Source: an uncultured Treponema sp. | Lineage (GTDB): Bacteria > Spirochaetota > Spirochaetia > Treponematales > Treponemataceae | Assembly: GCA_900316905.1 (NCBI GenBank) | Contig: ONET01000002.1 | Span: 1-64,000, forward strand | Reading direction: 5' to 3' | Length of the DNA stretch: 64,000 nt | Shown: positions 33,205 through 42,377 of the stretch, piece by piece | How the letters are laid out: each line of letters begins with the position of its first letter | Numbering within the stretch: the first letter of the stretch is position 1 | Notes under the pieces: generated by a model | The model's database searches: none | Told to the model about the DNA's origin: nothing | What the model saw: the letters and a program-made list of their open reading frames with translations, nothing else | Program-made: the position numbers and the translations under genes

Positions 33205-34161
33205 ATGTCAGAAAGCGCCGGGCAGCTTGAGACGCGGGCGATTCGCGGAATAATCGAGCACTACAAAAAAGAAGAATTTTTCATCAATAAGACTGACGAC
33301 GAAGTTGAAATTGACGTTGTTTTGATTCAGGGCTTGATAGAAAAATTTTTTAGGATTTTGTTTCCCGGATATTTCCGCGAGCGCGAATACAAGGCGAGCG
33401 ATTTGGAAAACTACATCTCCGTCTTGTGCCGCGAAGTCATGCTGGCCTTGAACAAGCAAATATTTTTGGCTCTCAAAAAGCTGCCTCAAAACAAGGGCGC
33501 TGCGGAAGAAAAGCTCCGCGAGCGCTCGCTTTTGATTACCCATGAATTGTTTGACAGAATTCCGCGCGTCCGCGAATTTTTGGAAAGCGACTTGCAGGCC
33601 GCCTACGACGGAGACCCCGCCGCCTTTGACAAGACCGAAATAATTTTGTCATACCCCGGCTTTTACGCAATCGCCGTCAACCGCCTTGCCCACGAGCTCT
33701 TTGTTCTTGGAGTTCCGCTGATTCCCAGAATTTTGACCGAGGCCGCCCACAGCCGCACGGGAATCGACATCCATCCTGGCGCCACGCTGGGAAAATATTT
33801 TTTCATCGACCACGGAACTGGAATAGTCATCGGCGAAACCACCGTCATCGGCGAGCATGTGAAGGTTTACCAAGGCGTCACCTTGGGCGCGCTGAGCACA
33901 AACGGCGGCCAGCAGTTAAAGGGCGTCAAGCGCCATCCTACAATCGAGGACAATGTGACAATTTATTCTGGCGCGTCGATTTTGGGCGGCGACACAGTTA
34001 TAGGAAAAGATTCTGTGATTGGCGGAAACACTTTTGTCACAAAGTCGGTGGCTCCGCAAACAATAGTGAGCATCAAAAACCAGGAGCTTAAATTTAAGCC
34101 CGCGTCAAGGAACATTTCTCCGCAGGAGGAAGTGGAATTGCAGCAAGCGATGTGGATATAG
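33205..34161 (+). CDS. cysE: Serine O-acetyltransferase
   Basis: A 318-residue enzyme making O-acetylserine from serine and acetyl-CoA, the first step of cysteine synthesis. It has the long helical N-terminal domain and the left-handed beta-helix with AAHSRTGIDIHPGATLG, FIDHGTGIVIGET and QGVTLGALSTNG, which carry the catalytic His residues. It is closer to the EpsC-type length than to the shorter CysE. I prefer ATG 33205 over a TTG at 33187. No strong Shine-Dalgarno is visible. The gene after it, a solute-binding lipoprotein, follows with a 20-base gap. Confidence 0.93.
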   Translation: MSESAGQLETRAIRGIIEHYKKEEFFINKTDDEVEIDVVLIQGLIEKFFRILFPGYFREREYKASDLENYISVLCREVMLALNKQIFLALKKLPQNKGAAEEKLRERSLLITHELFDRIPRVREFLESDLQAAYDGDPAAFDKTEIILSYPGFYAIAVNRLAHELFVLGVPLIPRILTEAAHSRTGIDIHPGATLGKYFFIDHGTGIVIGETTVIGEHVKVYQGVTLGALSTNGGQQLKGVKRHPTIEDNVTIYSGASILGGDTVIGKDSVIGGNTFVTKSVAPQTIVSIKNQELKFKPASRNISPQEEVELQQAMWI

Positions 34162-34181
34162 TTAAAAAAAGAAGGCGCCGT

Positions 34182-34973
34182 ATGAAAAAAAGATTTGCAA
34201 TTTTTTTGATTTTCGCATTCGCTTTTGCCACCGTCCTCTTTTCATGCAAAAAAAGCGAGCATAATAATTTGCTTGAAAAAGTCAAGGCCAAAGGCGAACT
34301 TGTCATAGCGACGGAAGGCGTTTGGGCCCCGTGGACCTTTCGCAACGAAAAAAACGAATTGGTCGGATATGACATAGACATTTCCAAAGAGATTTGCTCG
34401 CGCCTTGGCGTTAAGGCCAGGTTTGTGGAACTTGAATGGGAAAGAATTTTTGAAAGCCTTTTAAACGGTTCTTGCGACATCGCCGCAAACGGAATCGGCG
34501 TCACTTCGGAACGCGCCGGCAGTTTTTACTTTTCGCAGCCATACGCTTACAGCAAGACAGTTCTTATTGTCAGGAATGAAAACAAGCGGATAAATTCCTT
34601 CAAGGACTTGCAGGGAATGTCCAGCGCGAACGCCCTTGGAAGCACTTACTGCGACATTGCCGAAAGCTACGGCGCGATAATAATCGCTGTGGACACTTTT
34701 GATGAAACGATGGATTTGCTTTTGGGAAGCCGCGCCGATTCCACGATAAATTCCGACGTGTGCTTTTATTATTACATGAAAAACCATCCCGACGCAAAAA
34801 TCAGGATAGCCGAAACGTCAAACGTCGTAATTCCTGTGGCTATTCCCTGCGTGCGCGAAGTTGAAAACTTGCCCTTGCTTGCGGCCATCAACACCATACT
34901 TACGGAAATGGGTGTGGACGGAACCTTGTCGCGGCTTTCAAAGAAATATTTTAAGAAGGACATCACAAAATGA
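34182..34973 (+). CDS. Amino-acid-type solute-binding lipoprotein
   Basis: A 263-residue exported lipoprotein. The signal ends FATVLFSC, with the lipobox Cys at ~23. The mature protein is a family 3 periplasmic binding protein: KGELVIATEGVWAPWTFRNEKNELVGYDIDI, CDIAANGIGVTSERA and FSQPYAYSKTVLIV. Such proteins bind polar amino acids or cystine. No ABC permease or ATPase is next to it. Instead its stop overlaps the start of an ArsB/CitM-type permease. It sits after cysE, so a sulfur amino acid is a possible ligand, but this is only context. AAGG precedes ATG 34182. Confidence 0.85.
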   Translation: MKKRFAIFLIFAFAFATVLFSCKKSEHNNLLEKVKAKGELVIATEGVWAPWTFRNEKNELVGYDIDISKEICSRLGVKARFVELEWERIFESLLNGSCDIAANGIGVTSERAGSFYFSQPYAYSKTVLIVRNENKRINSFKDLQGMSSANALGSTYCDIAESYGAIIIAVDTFDETMDLLLGSRADSTINSDVCFYYYMKNHPDAKIRIAETSNVVIPVAIPCVREVENLPLLAAINTILTEMGVDGTLSRLSKKYFKKDITK

Positions 34974-36280
34974 AATGGATAGTGCTTGCGCTTGCGCTTT
35001 TGATGTACGCGCTTGTCTTGGCGTTTCAAGACAAGAAAGTTTTTTGGTCTTTGGGCGCGGCTGTAATCGCGATAACGCTTGGAACGCTTTTTCCGGCTGC
35101 TGTTTTTGAAGGAAGCGGGCGGGCCTTTGCGCTTTGCCATTCTTTTTTTGACTTGATAAATTGGAACGTGCTGATGATTTACATCGGCTCAATGACAATC
35201 GCCGCGCTTTTCATTTATTCCAAAGCGCCGTCCAGGGCTGCCGACGAGATAATAAAGCTTTCGCCCGGCGCGGGGCTTGCGATTGTCTTTATCTTGGCGA
35301 TGACAGGAATCATTTCAATTTTTGTAGAAAATGTCGCCACGGTTTTGGTCATGGCGCCCATCGCCTTGGCGCTTTGCAAAAAGCTCAATTTGTCGCCGGT
35401 GAATTTCATGACAGGCCTTGCGGTCATGTCCAACTTGGAAGGAACGGCGACATTGGTGGGCGACCCGCCGTCGATGATTTTCGCGTCGTTTGCCGGTTAC
35501 ACTTTCAATGACTTTTTTGTCCACAACTCAAAGCTTTCGATTTTCTTTTTCATTCAGACAGGCCTTTTGGTCGGCTGCGTTTTTTTCTATTTTATTTTCA
35601 GGAAGGCCAAGGAAAAAATTCAAGTCCAAGAAACAAAGGTTGTTTCATTTGTTCCGACGGTCCTTTTGCTGGCGATGATTGTCGGCTTGGCGCTTGTGTC
35701 TTTTCTTAAAATTGAATTTTCCTACGCCAGCGGAACTTTCGTAATGGCCTTGGGCCTTGTGGGCTTGCTTTGGTTTTTCTTGGCGCAAAAAAAATCGGCT
35801 CGCGAAATTTGGGATTTGGTGAAAGGCCTTGATTGGGAAACGATATTTTTCTTGATAGGAATATTTGTCGTTGTCGGCGCTTTGAGCGAGTCGGGCCTTT
35901 TGCTGGATTTTGCAAATTTCCTGGCAAGAATCACGGGCGGAAGCAAATTCGCGGCCTTTGCGCTGATTCTTTTGGTTTCAGTGGTCTTGTCCGGCTTTAT
36001 AGACAACGTTCCGTACATTATAGTAATGCTTCCGGTGGCCGCCAACATAGCTGCTTCTGTCGGAAGCGCGCCCGAACTGTATATGTTCGCGCTTTTGCTT
36101 GGCTCATGCCTTGGCGGAAACCTTACGCCTTACGGGGCCAGCGCCAACGTCGTGGCGATGGGAATTGTCCAAAAGGAAGGCCATCCGATGAGTTTTGGAA
36201 ACTGGCTAAAATTGGGCGCGCCTTTCACGCTTTTGACAACAGGAGCCGCGGCCGCCTTCCTTTGGTTTGTGTGGTCCTGA
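34970..36280 (+). CDS. ArsB/CitM-type ion permease (SLC13-like, IT superfamily)
   Basis: A 436-residue inner-membrane protein with about eleven helices. The two re-entrant motifs of the family are visible: SIFVENVATVLVMAPIALAL with GTATLVGDPPSMIF, and FIDNVPYIIVMLPV with GGNLTPYGASANVVAMG. These are typical of ArsB, NhaD and citrate/anion permeases. The ion, anion or organic acid, cannot be assigned. The start overlaps the binding-lipoprotein gene by four bases (ATGA), so they are translationally coupled, which is unusual for this transporter type. Confidence 0.85.
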   Translation: MKWIVLALALLMYALVLAFQDKKVFWSLGAAVIAITLGTLFPAAVFEGSGRAFALCHSFFDLINWNVLMIYIGSMTIAALFIYSKAPSRAADEIIKLSPGAGLAIVFILAMTGIISIFVENVATVLVMAPIALALCKKLNLSPVNFMTGLAVMSNLEGTATLVGDPPSMIFASFAGYTFNDFFVHNSKLSIFFFIQTGLLVGCVFFYFIFRKAKEKIQVQETKVVSFVPTVLLLAMIVGLALVSFLKIEFSYASGTFVMALGLVGLLWFFLAQKKSAREIWDLVKGLDWETIFFLIGIFVVVGALSESGLLLDFANFLARITGGSKFAAFALILLVSVVLSGFIDNVPYIIVMLPVAANIAASVGSAPELYMFALLLGSCLGGNLTPYGASANVVAMGIVQKEGHPMSFGNWLKLGAPFTLLTTGAAAAFLWFVWS

Positions 36281-36306
36281 TTTTATAGTAAAATTATTGG
36301 TAAACC

Positions 36307-36505
36307 AAAAAGGCGGACTAAAAAGGCGGGACGCAGAAAAAAGAGCCTTGGTGGGCCCCGTCAGCGAGCCAGCAAGCGATTGGCAGCGCTCGGGAGAGCG
36401 CAAGTGGATATTTTCCTATCCAAAGCGGAGCGTAGCGACGCAAGGACGGGGGGACCTAAGGCTTTTTTTCGTCGCTGGGACCCGCCCTTCAAGTCCGCCG
36501 TTTTT
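36307..36505 (+). ncRNA. Candidate structured RNA: ~200-nt nested imperfect palindrome
   Basis: The outer arms AAAAAGGCGGACT (36307-36319) and AGTCCGCCGTTTTT (36492-36505) pair fully with one bulge. Inside them GGCGGG pairs with CCCGCC, and a long imperfect pairing joins the stretch near 36341-36361 (GAGCCTTGG...CCCGTC) with that near 36443-36468 (GACGGGG...TAAGGCTT). The centre holds two small hairpins, GCGCTC GGGA GAGCGC and GGATA TTTTCC TATCC. A TATAGT at 36284-36289 with TTGGTT 16 bp upstream may be its promoter. No open frame crosses it. I match it to no known RNA class; it could instead be a decayed palindromic element. Confidence 0.4.
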
Positions 36506-36510
36506 GTATG

Positions 36511-36539
36511 TTGATTAAAACCTCTAAATTTACTATAAT
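36511..36539 (+). promoter_or_regulatory. Promoter of the FtsX-permease operon
   Basis: TTGATT (36511-36516) and TATAAT (36534-36539) are spaced by 17 bp. The -10 ends nine bases before the ATG at 36549 and no Shine-Dalgarno is present, so the transcript is expected to be leaderless or nearly so. Confidence 0.8.
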
Positions 36540-36548
36540 ATATTCCTT

Positions 36549-38012
36549 ATGTTCACGCTGAAATTCGCGTTAAAAAACATTGTTTCGCGCAAAAGCTCAT
36601 TGGTCATAATTTTGTTCATAGCGTTTTCAATCGCCGCGCTGGTTATGGCCAACGCCGTTTTTGACGGAACTAGGTCCGGAATAGAAAAAACTTTCAGCCA
36701 AAATTTTACTGGCGACATCGTAATTCGGCCAAAGGCTCAGTTCCCGATGAGCTTGTTTGGAGACGAAACGCCGATAACCGGAAACCTTAGCGAATTGCCC
36801 CAGCTTGTTCCTTACAGCGACATTTATTCATATGTTTCCAATTTTGAATACGTCCGCCAGGCCGTTCCGCAAATAACGGGCCAAGCGGTTTTGCGTTTTG
36901 GCGACAAGAATTTCGCCGCCTTCTTTTTTGGAATTGACGCGCAGGACTATGTAGGCCTCATGCCCGGAATAAATATAATTGACGGCGCGCCTTACGGCGA
37001 GGACGACAACGCCTTGATGGTTTCAAGCGTGATGCTAAAAAAGATTCGCGAGGAATGTGGAATTGACCTTAAGGTTGGCGACCAAATTCAATTGGCGGCT
37101 TTTACCGGATCTTCATACACCTTGCGCGCCGCCACGTTGAGCGCCGTCTACGAGTATTCGGTTCACAACGACTTGCAGGACAAAATCGTTTTGATAAACC
37201 CGGACATTCTAAGACCCCTTATCGGCTTGAATTCCACGGAAATAGACCCAAGCCTTTTTACCAAGGAAAATTCCGGCCTTCTTGAAAACCTTAACGAAGA
37301 CGGAATAGACAGCTTGTTTGACGATGACAGTTTTGGCGACGAAGACTTTGCCGCCCAGGACGATTCGCAAGCCCAAGAAGCGGCGGCGCAATCGGATCAA
37401 ATCGCGCCGGCTGTAAATGAAGAAACAGTTTGGAATTACATTGTGTGCTCGGCAAAAAAAGGCGTTTCCGTAAAACGCGCGATTCGCAAGTTGAACAAAG
37501 AATTTGCCAAGCGCGAATGGCCTTGCCAAGCGGTTGACTGGCGCGCCGCCGCGGGCATGGCTGCCCAGTACATTTATTGGATGCGCCTTATCTTTAACAT
37601 TGGCCTTGTGGTCATAATCGCGACCGGCTTTATCATTGTGAACAACACGCTTGTAATCGCGGCGCTCGACCGTTCCAAAGAAACGGGAGCCTTGAGAGCC
37701 ATCGGCGCCGGCCGGCGTTTTGTGGCGCTTGAATATTTGGTCGAAACATTGGCGCTCACGATTACCGCCGGAATTTTAGGCTGCTTGTTGGGAACGCTTG
37801 GAAATTCATTTTTGTCAAACGGCTCGATTCATTTTAGCAACAGCTACTTGATCCAGCTTTTTGGCGGCGACACTTTGAGGGCCGTCGTTAGGCCGTCCAA
37901 CATTATGAGCGGCATGATTTTGTCTTTTGTTCTTGCCATAGTCGCCTGGATTTATCCTGTCCGAATAGCGCTGGGAACAAGTCCTGTCGCCGCGATGGAG
38001 GCCGTGCGATAA
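36549..38012 (+). CDS. ABC transporter permease, FtsX/LolE-type (1 of 2)
   Basis: A 487-residue inner-membrane protein. One helix at ~16-38 follows an amphipathic start (MFTLKFALKNIVSRKSSLVI). A large periplasmic MacB-like domain (~40-340) contains an acidic Ala/Gln-rich insert (~250-295). Three helices follow at ~345-370, ~395-425 and ~455-480, with FtsX-domain sequence EYLVETLALTITAGILGCLLG. This is the topology of LolC/E and MacB permeases. Its stop overlaps the start of a second permease by one base (TAATG). With the LolA-like and outer-membrane genes downstream, a lipoprotein or outer-membrane export function is likely. Confidence 0.85.
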   Translation: MFTLKFALKNIVSRKSSLVIILFIAFSIAALVMANAVFDGTRSGIEKTFSQNFTGDIVIRPKAQFPMSLFGDETPITGNLSELPQLVPYSDIYSYVSNFEYVRQAVPQITGQAVLRFGDKNFAAFFFGIDAQDYVGLMPGINIIDGAPYGEDDNALMVSSVMLKKIREECGIDLKVGDQIQLAAFTGSSYTLRAATLSAVYEYSVHNDLQDKIVLINPDILRPLIGLNSTEIDPSLFTKENSGLLENLNEDGIDSLFDDDSFGDEDFAAQDDSQAQEAAAQSDQIAPAVNEETVWNYIVCSAKKGVSVKRAIRKLNKEFAKREWPCQAVDWRAAAGMAAQYIYWMRLIFNIGLVVIIATGFIIVNNTLVIAALDRSKETGALRAIGAGRRFVALEYLVETLALTITAGILGCLLGTLGNSFLSNGSIHFSNSYLIQLFGGDTLRAVVRPSNIMSGMILSFVLAIVAWIYPVRIALGTSPVAAMEAVR

Positions 38013-39331
38013 TGAAAAGCCTTAACTTGAATTTTGCGATAAAATCGCTTTTTGGCCGGGCCAAGCAATACAGTTCCTTGTTTTCTGTTTGCGCCGTGGG
38101 CGTTTGCGTGATGCTTTCGGTCTTGATGATTACTGACGGAATGTTGGTTTCGATGACGGGAAAAATGCGCCAGTACTACGGCGGCGACTTTATGATTTTG
38201 CACGACTCGCAAAACTCGCTTGAAATTTTGGAAGAATACAATGACATTATCGCCGCGTTGAGGGAAATTGTTCCTGCGGGAACTGAAGTTTCCTACCGCT
38301 ACAAAAAAGATTCTGGCGACAAGAGCCTTTTCTTTGAGGGCGTGAGCGTCAAGCAGCGCTCGATACAGGGCGTGGATTTTTCCTTGGAAAAAAAGTTGTT
38401 TGAAAAGTTCACCTTTGTGGAAGGCGGAATTGAAGATAGGGCCTCTCATGACGCGATTTTGATTTCGCAGCCAGTGGCGGAAAAGCTTGGGGTGCATGTA
38501 GGCGACAGCGTTGTTTTGTTGATGGAAACGATAGACGGCCTTAAGAACACGGAAACCCTTGTGGTGACCGGTGTTTTCCAGGATTCCAGCGTGTTTGGAA
38601 TGTATACGTCCTACTTGGACTACAAGGCATTTAAAAGAGTTTTTGGAATAATCCCGTTTGAAGAAATGATAGGCGCGCCGATTAATCCCATCGATAAAGT
38701 TTGCGTTTACTATCCTGACGGAACTCCCAGCAAGAGGGAATTGGCTCGCGTTCAGTCTGAGCTGGAAAAGCGGTTCACTATGTTCCCGCTGAGCTTTGAC
38801 AAGGACGCCTGGCATAACTATAAGCCGGCGGAAGGGGAGTCAATTTTTGCGCTTGTTCCTTTGTCGGCGAACGTTTCCGAATTGAAGAAGCTTTCCATGG
38901 CCTTGCGCGCCATTGTCGTGATGATTGTCGTGATGCTTGTGCTTATCATTTCTGTTGGAATATCAAGCACGTTCAGGGTAATCATATTGAAGCGCGCCGT
39001 TGAAAGCGGAACTTTCCGCGCTTTGGGAATGAAGCCGAGCGGCCTTATGGCTTTGTACTTTACCGAGATTTTGCTTTTGCTTGTTTCCGGAACATTGCTG
39101 GGCTTTGCCGCTTCCCTTGTTGTCGTAAAGATCGCGTCCGCCTACAACCTTTCGTTTGTTTCCGGCTTTGACTTGTTCTTGACTGGCGGCCACTTGGCCC
39201 CCTATTTGAATGTCGGCGAAACGCTTGTATTGTTGTCCGTGATTTTTGTAACCACGCTTGGAGCCGTGTTGTTTACATTGCGAAAACTTGTTCATGTTAG
39301 CCCTGTGGGCGCTCTTGCCACTGTGACCTAA
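38012..39331 (+). CDS. ABC transporter permease, FtsX/LolE-type (2 of 2)
   Basis: A 439-residue permease with the same design as its upstream neighbour. An N-terminal helix lies at ~22-45 (LFSVCAVGVCVMLSVLMI), a periplasmic domain at ~50-295 and three C-terminal helices at ~300-435. RAVESGTFRALGMKPSGLMALYFTEILLL is the coupling region that contacts the ATPase. It probably pairs with permease 1 to form a heterodimer driven by the ATPase encoded convergently at 41626-42369. A LolA-like gene follows after 31 bases. Confidence 0.85.
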   Translation: MKSLNLNFAIKSLFGRAKQYSSLFSVCAVGVCVMLSVLMITDGMLVSMTGKMRQYYGGDFMILHDSQNSLEILEEYNDIIAALREIVPAGTEVSYRYKKDSGDKSLFFEGVSVKQRSIQGVDFSLEKKLFEKFTFVEGGIEDRASHDAILISQPVAEKLGVHVGDSVVLLMETIDGLKNTETLVVTGVFQDSSVFGMYTSYLDYKAFKRVFGIIPFEEMIGAPINPIDKVCVYYPDGTPSKRELARVQSELEKRFTMFPLSFDKDAWHNYKPAEGESIFALVPLSANVSELKKLSMALRAIVVMIVVMLVLIISVGISSTFRVIILKRAVESGTFRALGMKPSGLMALYFTEILLLLVSGTLLGFAASLVVVKIASAYNLSFVSGFDLFLTGGHLAPYLNVGETLVLLSVIFVTTLGAVLFTLRKLVHVSPVGALATVT

Positions 39332-39362
39332 TTGCGGCAGGATATTAAGGAGGCATGTTTTT

Positions 39363-40157
39363 ATGAAAAAGATTATTTTTGCCGTTGCGGTTCTTTTTGC
39401 TTGTTCATCGGTTTTTTTCGCTCAAAAAATTCCTTTGGAGGAAGCTCAGGAAATTCTAAAAAAGATAGACGCTTCCACCGGCTATTATGGAAGCGACTTT
39501 ACCGGCGAGTATGTTCTTGTGCAGGAAAAGCCCGGACAGGGAAACAGAATCACTAGCGCGATAATGCACCGCCGCGACGCCAAGTCCATGTGCGCCATTA
39601 GAATTACCGGACCCGACGCCGACAAGGGCAAGGGCTACGTTCAGTTTGACGCCAAGAGCATTTGGTTCTACGACCCTTCAAACAGGCAGTTCACTTTTAC
39701 GGCGCCCAAGGACAAGTTCCAGGACACAAACGTGAACAACGGCGATTTGCGCCCGCAAAATTATTCCGTCAACTACAGCATCACGGACGCGGAGTATGTG
39801 ACGCTTGGAAAGTTGGAATGTGTGTGCATTTCGCTGAACGTGTTGAAAAAGGCCGCCAATGACGTTGATTATCCGATATTGAAGGTTTGGGCCACAAAGG
39901 ACGACTTTCTTACCAGAAAGCGCGAGGACTACAGCCTTTCGGGCCAGCTTTTGCGCGTGACGGCGATTCCCAGCTACCAAAAGGTGGAGGGCCGCTCAGT
40001 TCCCCTAAAGATGGTCATTCAGGACCGCCTGCGCGGACAGAAAATCAACGGAAAGATAAAATACGAAAGCACGCAGATAACAGTGTCCAATGTATCTTTT
40101 CAAAAGTTGGGAGATGTTGTATACTCTAAGCAATATCTTGAAAACATGAGCCTTTAG
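39363..40157 (+). CDS. Outer-membrane lipoprotein-sorting protein, LolA-like
   Basis: A 264-residue exported protein with a signal peptide (MKKIIFAVAVLFACSSVFFA). The mature part fits the LolA/COG2834 fold: a first segment YYGSDFTGEYVLVQEKPG, then KGYVQFDAKSIWFYDPSNRQFTF, the characteristic half-barrel strands, and LKVWATKDDFLTRKREDYSLSGQLLRV. Such proteins ferry lipoproteins or act as periplasmic intermediates. AAGGAGG precedes the ATG. It lies between the two permeases and an outer-membrane protein, in one apparent operon. Confidence 0.85.
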   Translation: MKKIIFAVAVLFACSSVFFAQKIPLEEAQEILKKIDASTGYYGSDFTGEYVLVQEKPGQGNRITSAIMHRRDAKSMCAIRITGPDADKGKGYVQFDAKSIWFYDPSNRQFTFTAPKDKFQDTNVNNGDLRPQNYSVNYSITDAEYVTLGKLECVCISLNVLKKAANDVDYPILKVWATKDDFLTRKREDYSLSGQLLRVTAIPSYQKVEGRSVPLKMVIQDRLRGQKINGKIKYESTQITVSNVSFQKLGDVVYSKQYLENMSL

Positions 40158-41603
40158 ATGAAAGAAGTTTTTGGACATTCAAACTTAAGGCGAGCCTTGG
40201 CGCCCGCCTTTTTTTTCTCTATCATTCTTATTTTTTGCGGGCAGTCTTTATTCGCGCAAACCTACGTTTCCAACAACGGAATCATTATGGAGCGCCTGCC
40301 TGACGAAGACGTGCGCGAAGTTGAGCGGCTCAACGAAGAGGCCGAGGCCGAAGACGCGCTTGCCAGAAAAATCGCCGCCGAAAAAAAATTGGCAAGCGAA
40401 CAAGCCCAAGAAGATGACACCGAAGACATAGAAGAGGCCGACGCCATAGACGAGCTTTTTGGCGAAGAGTCTGAAGGCGACACCAACGACGCTGTAATAA
40501 CCACAACAACAGAAATCGTAAAAATCGACAAAAAGGACAAGCCGGTTGAATTTAGCGGCGACTTGAGCGCGGAGCTTGGCGGCCTTGTTTGGTTTTATCC
40601 TTGGGAAAACACAAAGCCTGTCGCGACTTTTAGCAACACGCTTAAATTTATCGGCCGTCCAAGAACGGACTTTTATGTTTACGGCTCGTTTTTGACGTCG
40701 TTTCCAGAAATGGACTTTGGCGTTTACGAGCTTTATTTTGACTACACTTTGTTTGGAACGGCCGACATCAGCGCGGGTAAGCGCGACATTTCTTGGAGCC
40801 TTTCTCGAATGTTGAACACAAACATAATCGACGAAAAGTGCGCAATCATAACGTCGGAAGAAGCCTTGAAAAAGGAAAAGCGAAAGACGAAAGACTCAAA
40901 ATTCACTTTTGCCATTACAGTTCCGGTTTTGTCATATGCTTCTGTAAAAACTTTGGCGCAGTATGAAAGCAACGCGCTTGAAGAGGAAATGCCGGACTAT
41001 GTTTCTCTTGCCGCCAAAGTTGAAGGCTACGTTGGAAAATTTACGGTCAGCGTTTTGGGAAAGCGCTGGGCAAAAATGGATTTAAACAGATACGATCCTT
41101 GCGCGGGCTTGGAAATTGTTTCAACAATATTGGGCAAAAACTCAAACGTCTTCGCGCAAGGCTTGTTCCACTTTGACCCATCGGCCAAAAACATGTCAAG
41201 GTCAAAGTTCACGATGGGCATTTACAAGTATTTTGAAAACCCTGTCATGCTTGGCTTGTCATTTGAGTATCAGGCCATTTGGGGCAGGAAAGAGCTTAAC
41301 AAGAAAAACAAAGATACCGGCGTGGTCGAAGGCATTGGCCAGTACGAAGGATTCCAGCACTTGTTCGCGGCGGAAATCGCATGGTCGCGTTTTATCTTCA
41401 CTAAAAAATGGACTTTTGGCTGCAAGTGGTTCCATGACACTAGGGGCGAAAAAGCCGCGGGCTTTTATGGTACCATCACGCCTGGCATACAGATTTCGGA
41501 AATTTTGCCGCATGTTGACTTTAAGACAACCTCTCCGATTTATTATGGAAGCCAGGAAAAATACGGCCTTGTCTTTGAATTGGCTTTGAACTTAAAGTAT
41601 TAA
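40158..41603 (+). CDS. Exported outer-membrane protein of unknown function, last gene of the Lol-like operon
   Basis: A 481-residue protein starting directly after the stop of the LolA-like gene. A signal sequence (~12-34) is followed by a strongly acidic coiled-coil segment (~45-110, many Glu, Asp and Ala), then ~370 residues of alternating hydrophobic/polar strands rich in Tyr, Phe and Trp. The protein ends VFELALNLKY, consistent with a C-terminal beta-barrel strand. It may be the substrate or outer-membrane partner of the export system. I recognise no named family. No Shine-Dalgarno is visible; coupling to the upstream stop is likely. Confidence 0.7.
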   Translation: MKEVFGHSNLRRALAPAFFFSIILIFCGQSLFAQTYVSNNGIIMERLPDEDVREVERLNEEAEAEDALARKIAAEKKLASEQAQEDDTEDIEEADAIDELFGEESEGDTNDAVITTTTEIVKIDKKDKPVEFSGDLSAELGGLVWFYPWENTKPVATFSNTLKFIGRPRTDFYVYGSFLTSFPEMDFGVYELYFDYTLFGTADISAGKRDISWSLSRMLNTNIIDEKCAIITSEEALKKEKRKTKDSKFTFAITVPVLSYASVKTLAQYESNALEEEMPDYVSLAAKVEGYVGKFTVSVLGKRWAKMDLNRYDPCAGLEIVSTILGKNSNVFAQGLFHFDPSAKNMSRSKFTMGIYKYFENPVMLGLSFEYQAIWGRKELNKKNKDTGVVEGIGQYEGFQHLFAAEIAWSRFIFTKKWTFGCKWFHDTRGEKAAGFYGTITPGIQISEILPHVDFKTTSPIYYGSQEKYGLVFELALNLKY

Positions 41604-41625
41604 AAGTCTGACGAATTTTGGCCGC

Positions 41626-42369
41626 TTATTTGTCGGCGTAGTCTTGGCCCGTAATCACGCCGTCTTTTATATGGATTATATGGTCGCTCATGCCAACGAT
41701 TTTTTGGTCGTGGGTTGAGAAGACAAAAGTTGTGTTCAATTCTTTGTTGAGCTTTTTCATCAATTGCAAAATTTGGTCGCCGTTCTTTGAGTCAAGGTTG
41801 GCGGTCGGTTCGTCCGCCATTATGAGCGGGGCCTTCGCGCTTAGCGCGCGGGCGATGGCGACGCGCTGGCGCTGTCCGCCGGAAAGCTCCGACGGCTTGT
41901 GGTTTTTCCAATCAGTGAGGCCTACGGTTTCGATAAGGTAGTCTACCCATTCCGCCGCTTCTTTTTGGCTCATGGCCCGGCTCTGCGGAAGGTGGCCCAA
42001 CTTTAGGGGAAGCTCCACATTTTCGCGAACGTTGAGAACTTGAATCAAGTTGAAGTTTTGGAAAATAAAGCCAAGGTTAAGGCGGCGCAATTCCGTCATG
42101 TGGCGGTCAAGGCTGGATGGAATTGATTTGAGCTGGGCTAAATTTCTGTCGCCGTATACATCAGTTCCGTCAATGATAATTTTTCCGCTTGTAGGCAAGT
42201 CTATAAGTCCCATCAAGTTTAGAAGCGTTGACTTGCCCGAGCCAGACGGGCCTGAAACGGACGCAAATTCGCCAGCGTTGATAGAGAACGAAGCCTCATG
42301 CACGGCGTTTACTGATGTTTTTCCCATTTGGTAAACTTTGCTGACATTTTGCAATTCCAATATAGCCAT
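41626..42369 (-). CDS. ABC transporter ATP-binding protein, LolD/MacB-type
   Basis: A 247-residue ATPase. Walker A is SGPSGSGKSTLLNLMG, the Q-loop lies in FIFQNFNLIQVLNV, the signature is LSGGQRQRVAIARAL, Walker B is LIMADEPTANLD, and the switch His is in FSTHD. Sequence between them fits the LolD/MacB subfamily. A ~20-residue insert (GDRNLAQLKSIPSSLDRHM) precedes the Q-loop. It is encoded on the opposite strand, 22 bases past the end of the FtsX operon, with its own promoter. It is the obvious energy partner of the two permeases. The message appears leaderless. Confidence 0.93.
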   Translation of the reverse strand: MAILELQNVSKVYQMGKTSVNAVHEASFSINAGEFASVSGPSGSGKSTLLNLMGLIDLPTSGKIIIDGTDVYGDRNLAQLKSIPSSLDRHMTELRRLNLGFIFQNFNLIQVLNVRENVELPLKLGHLPQSRAMSQKEAAEWVDYLIETVGLTDWKNHKPSELSGGQRQRVAIARALSAKAPLIMADEPTANLDSKNGDQILQLMKKLNKELNTTFVFSTHDQKIVGMSDHIIHIKDGVITGQDYADK

Positions 42370-42377
42370 AGATAAAT

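Noticed and set aside
36307-36505. 6S RNA or integron attC site
   Set aside because: The rod-like pairing is suggestive of 6S RNA, but I cannot see its conserved bubble sequences. The attC end motifs (RYYYAAC/GTTRRRY) are missing and no integrase is near.
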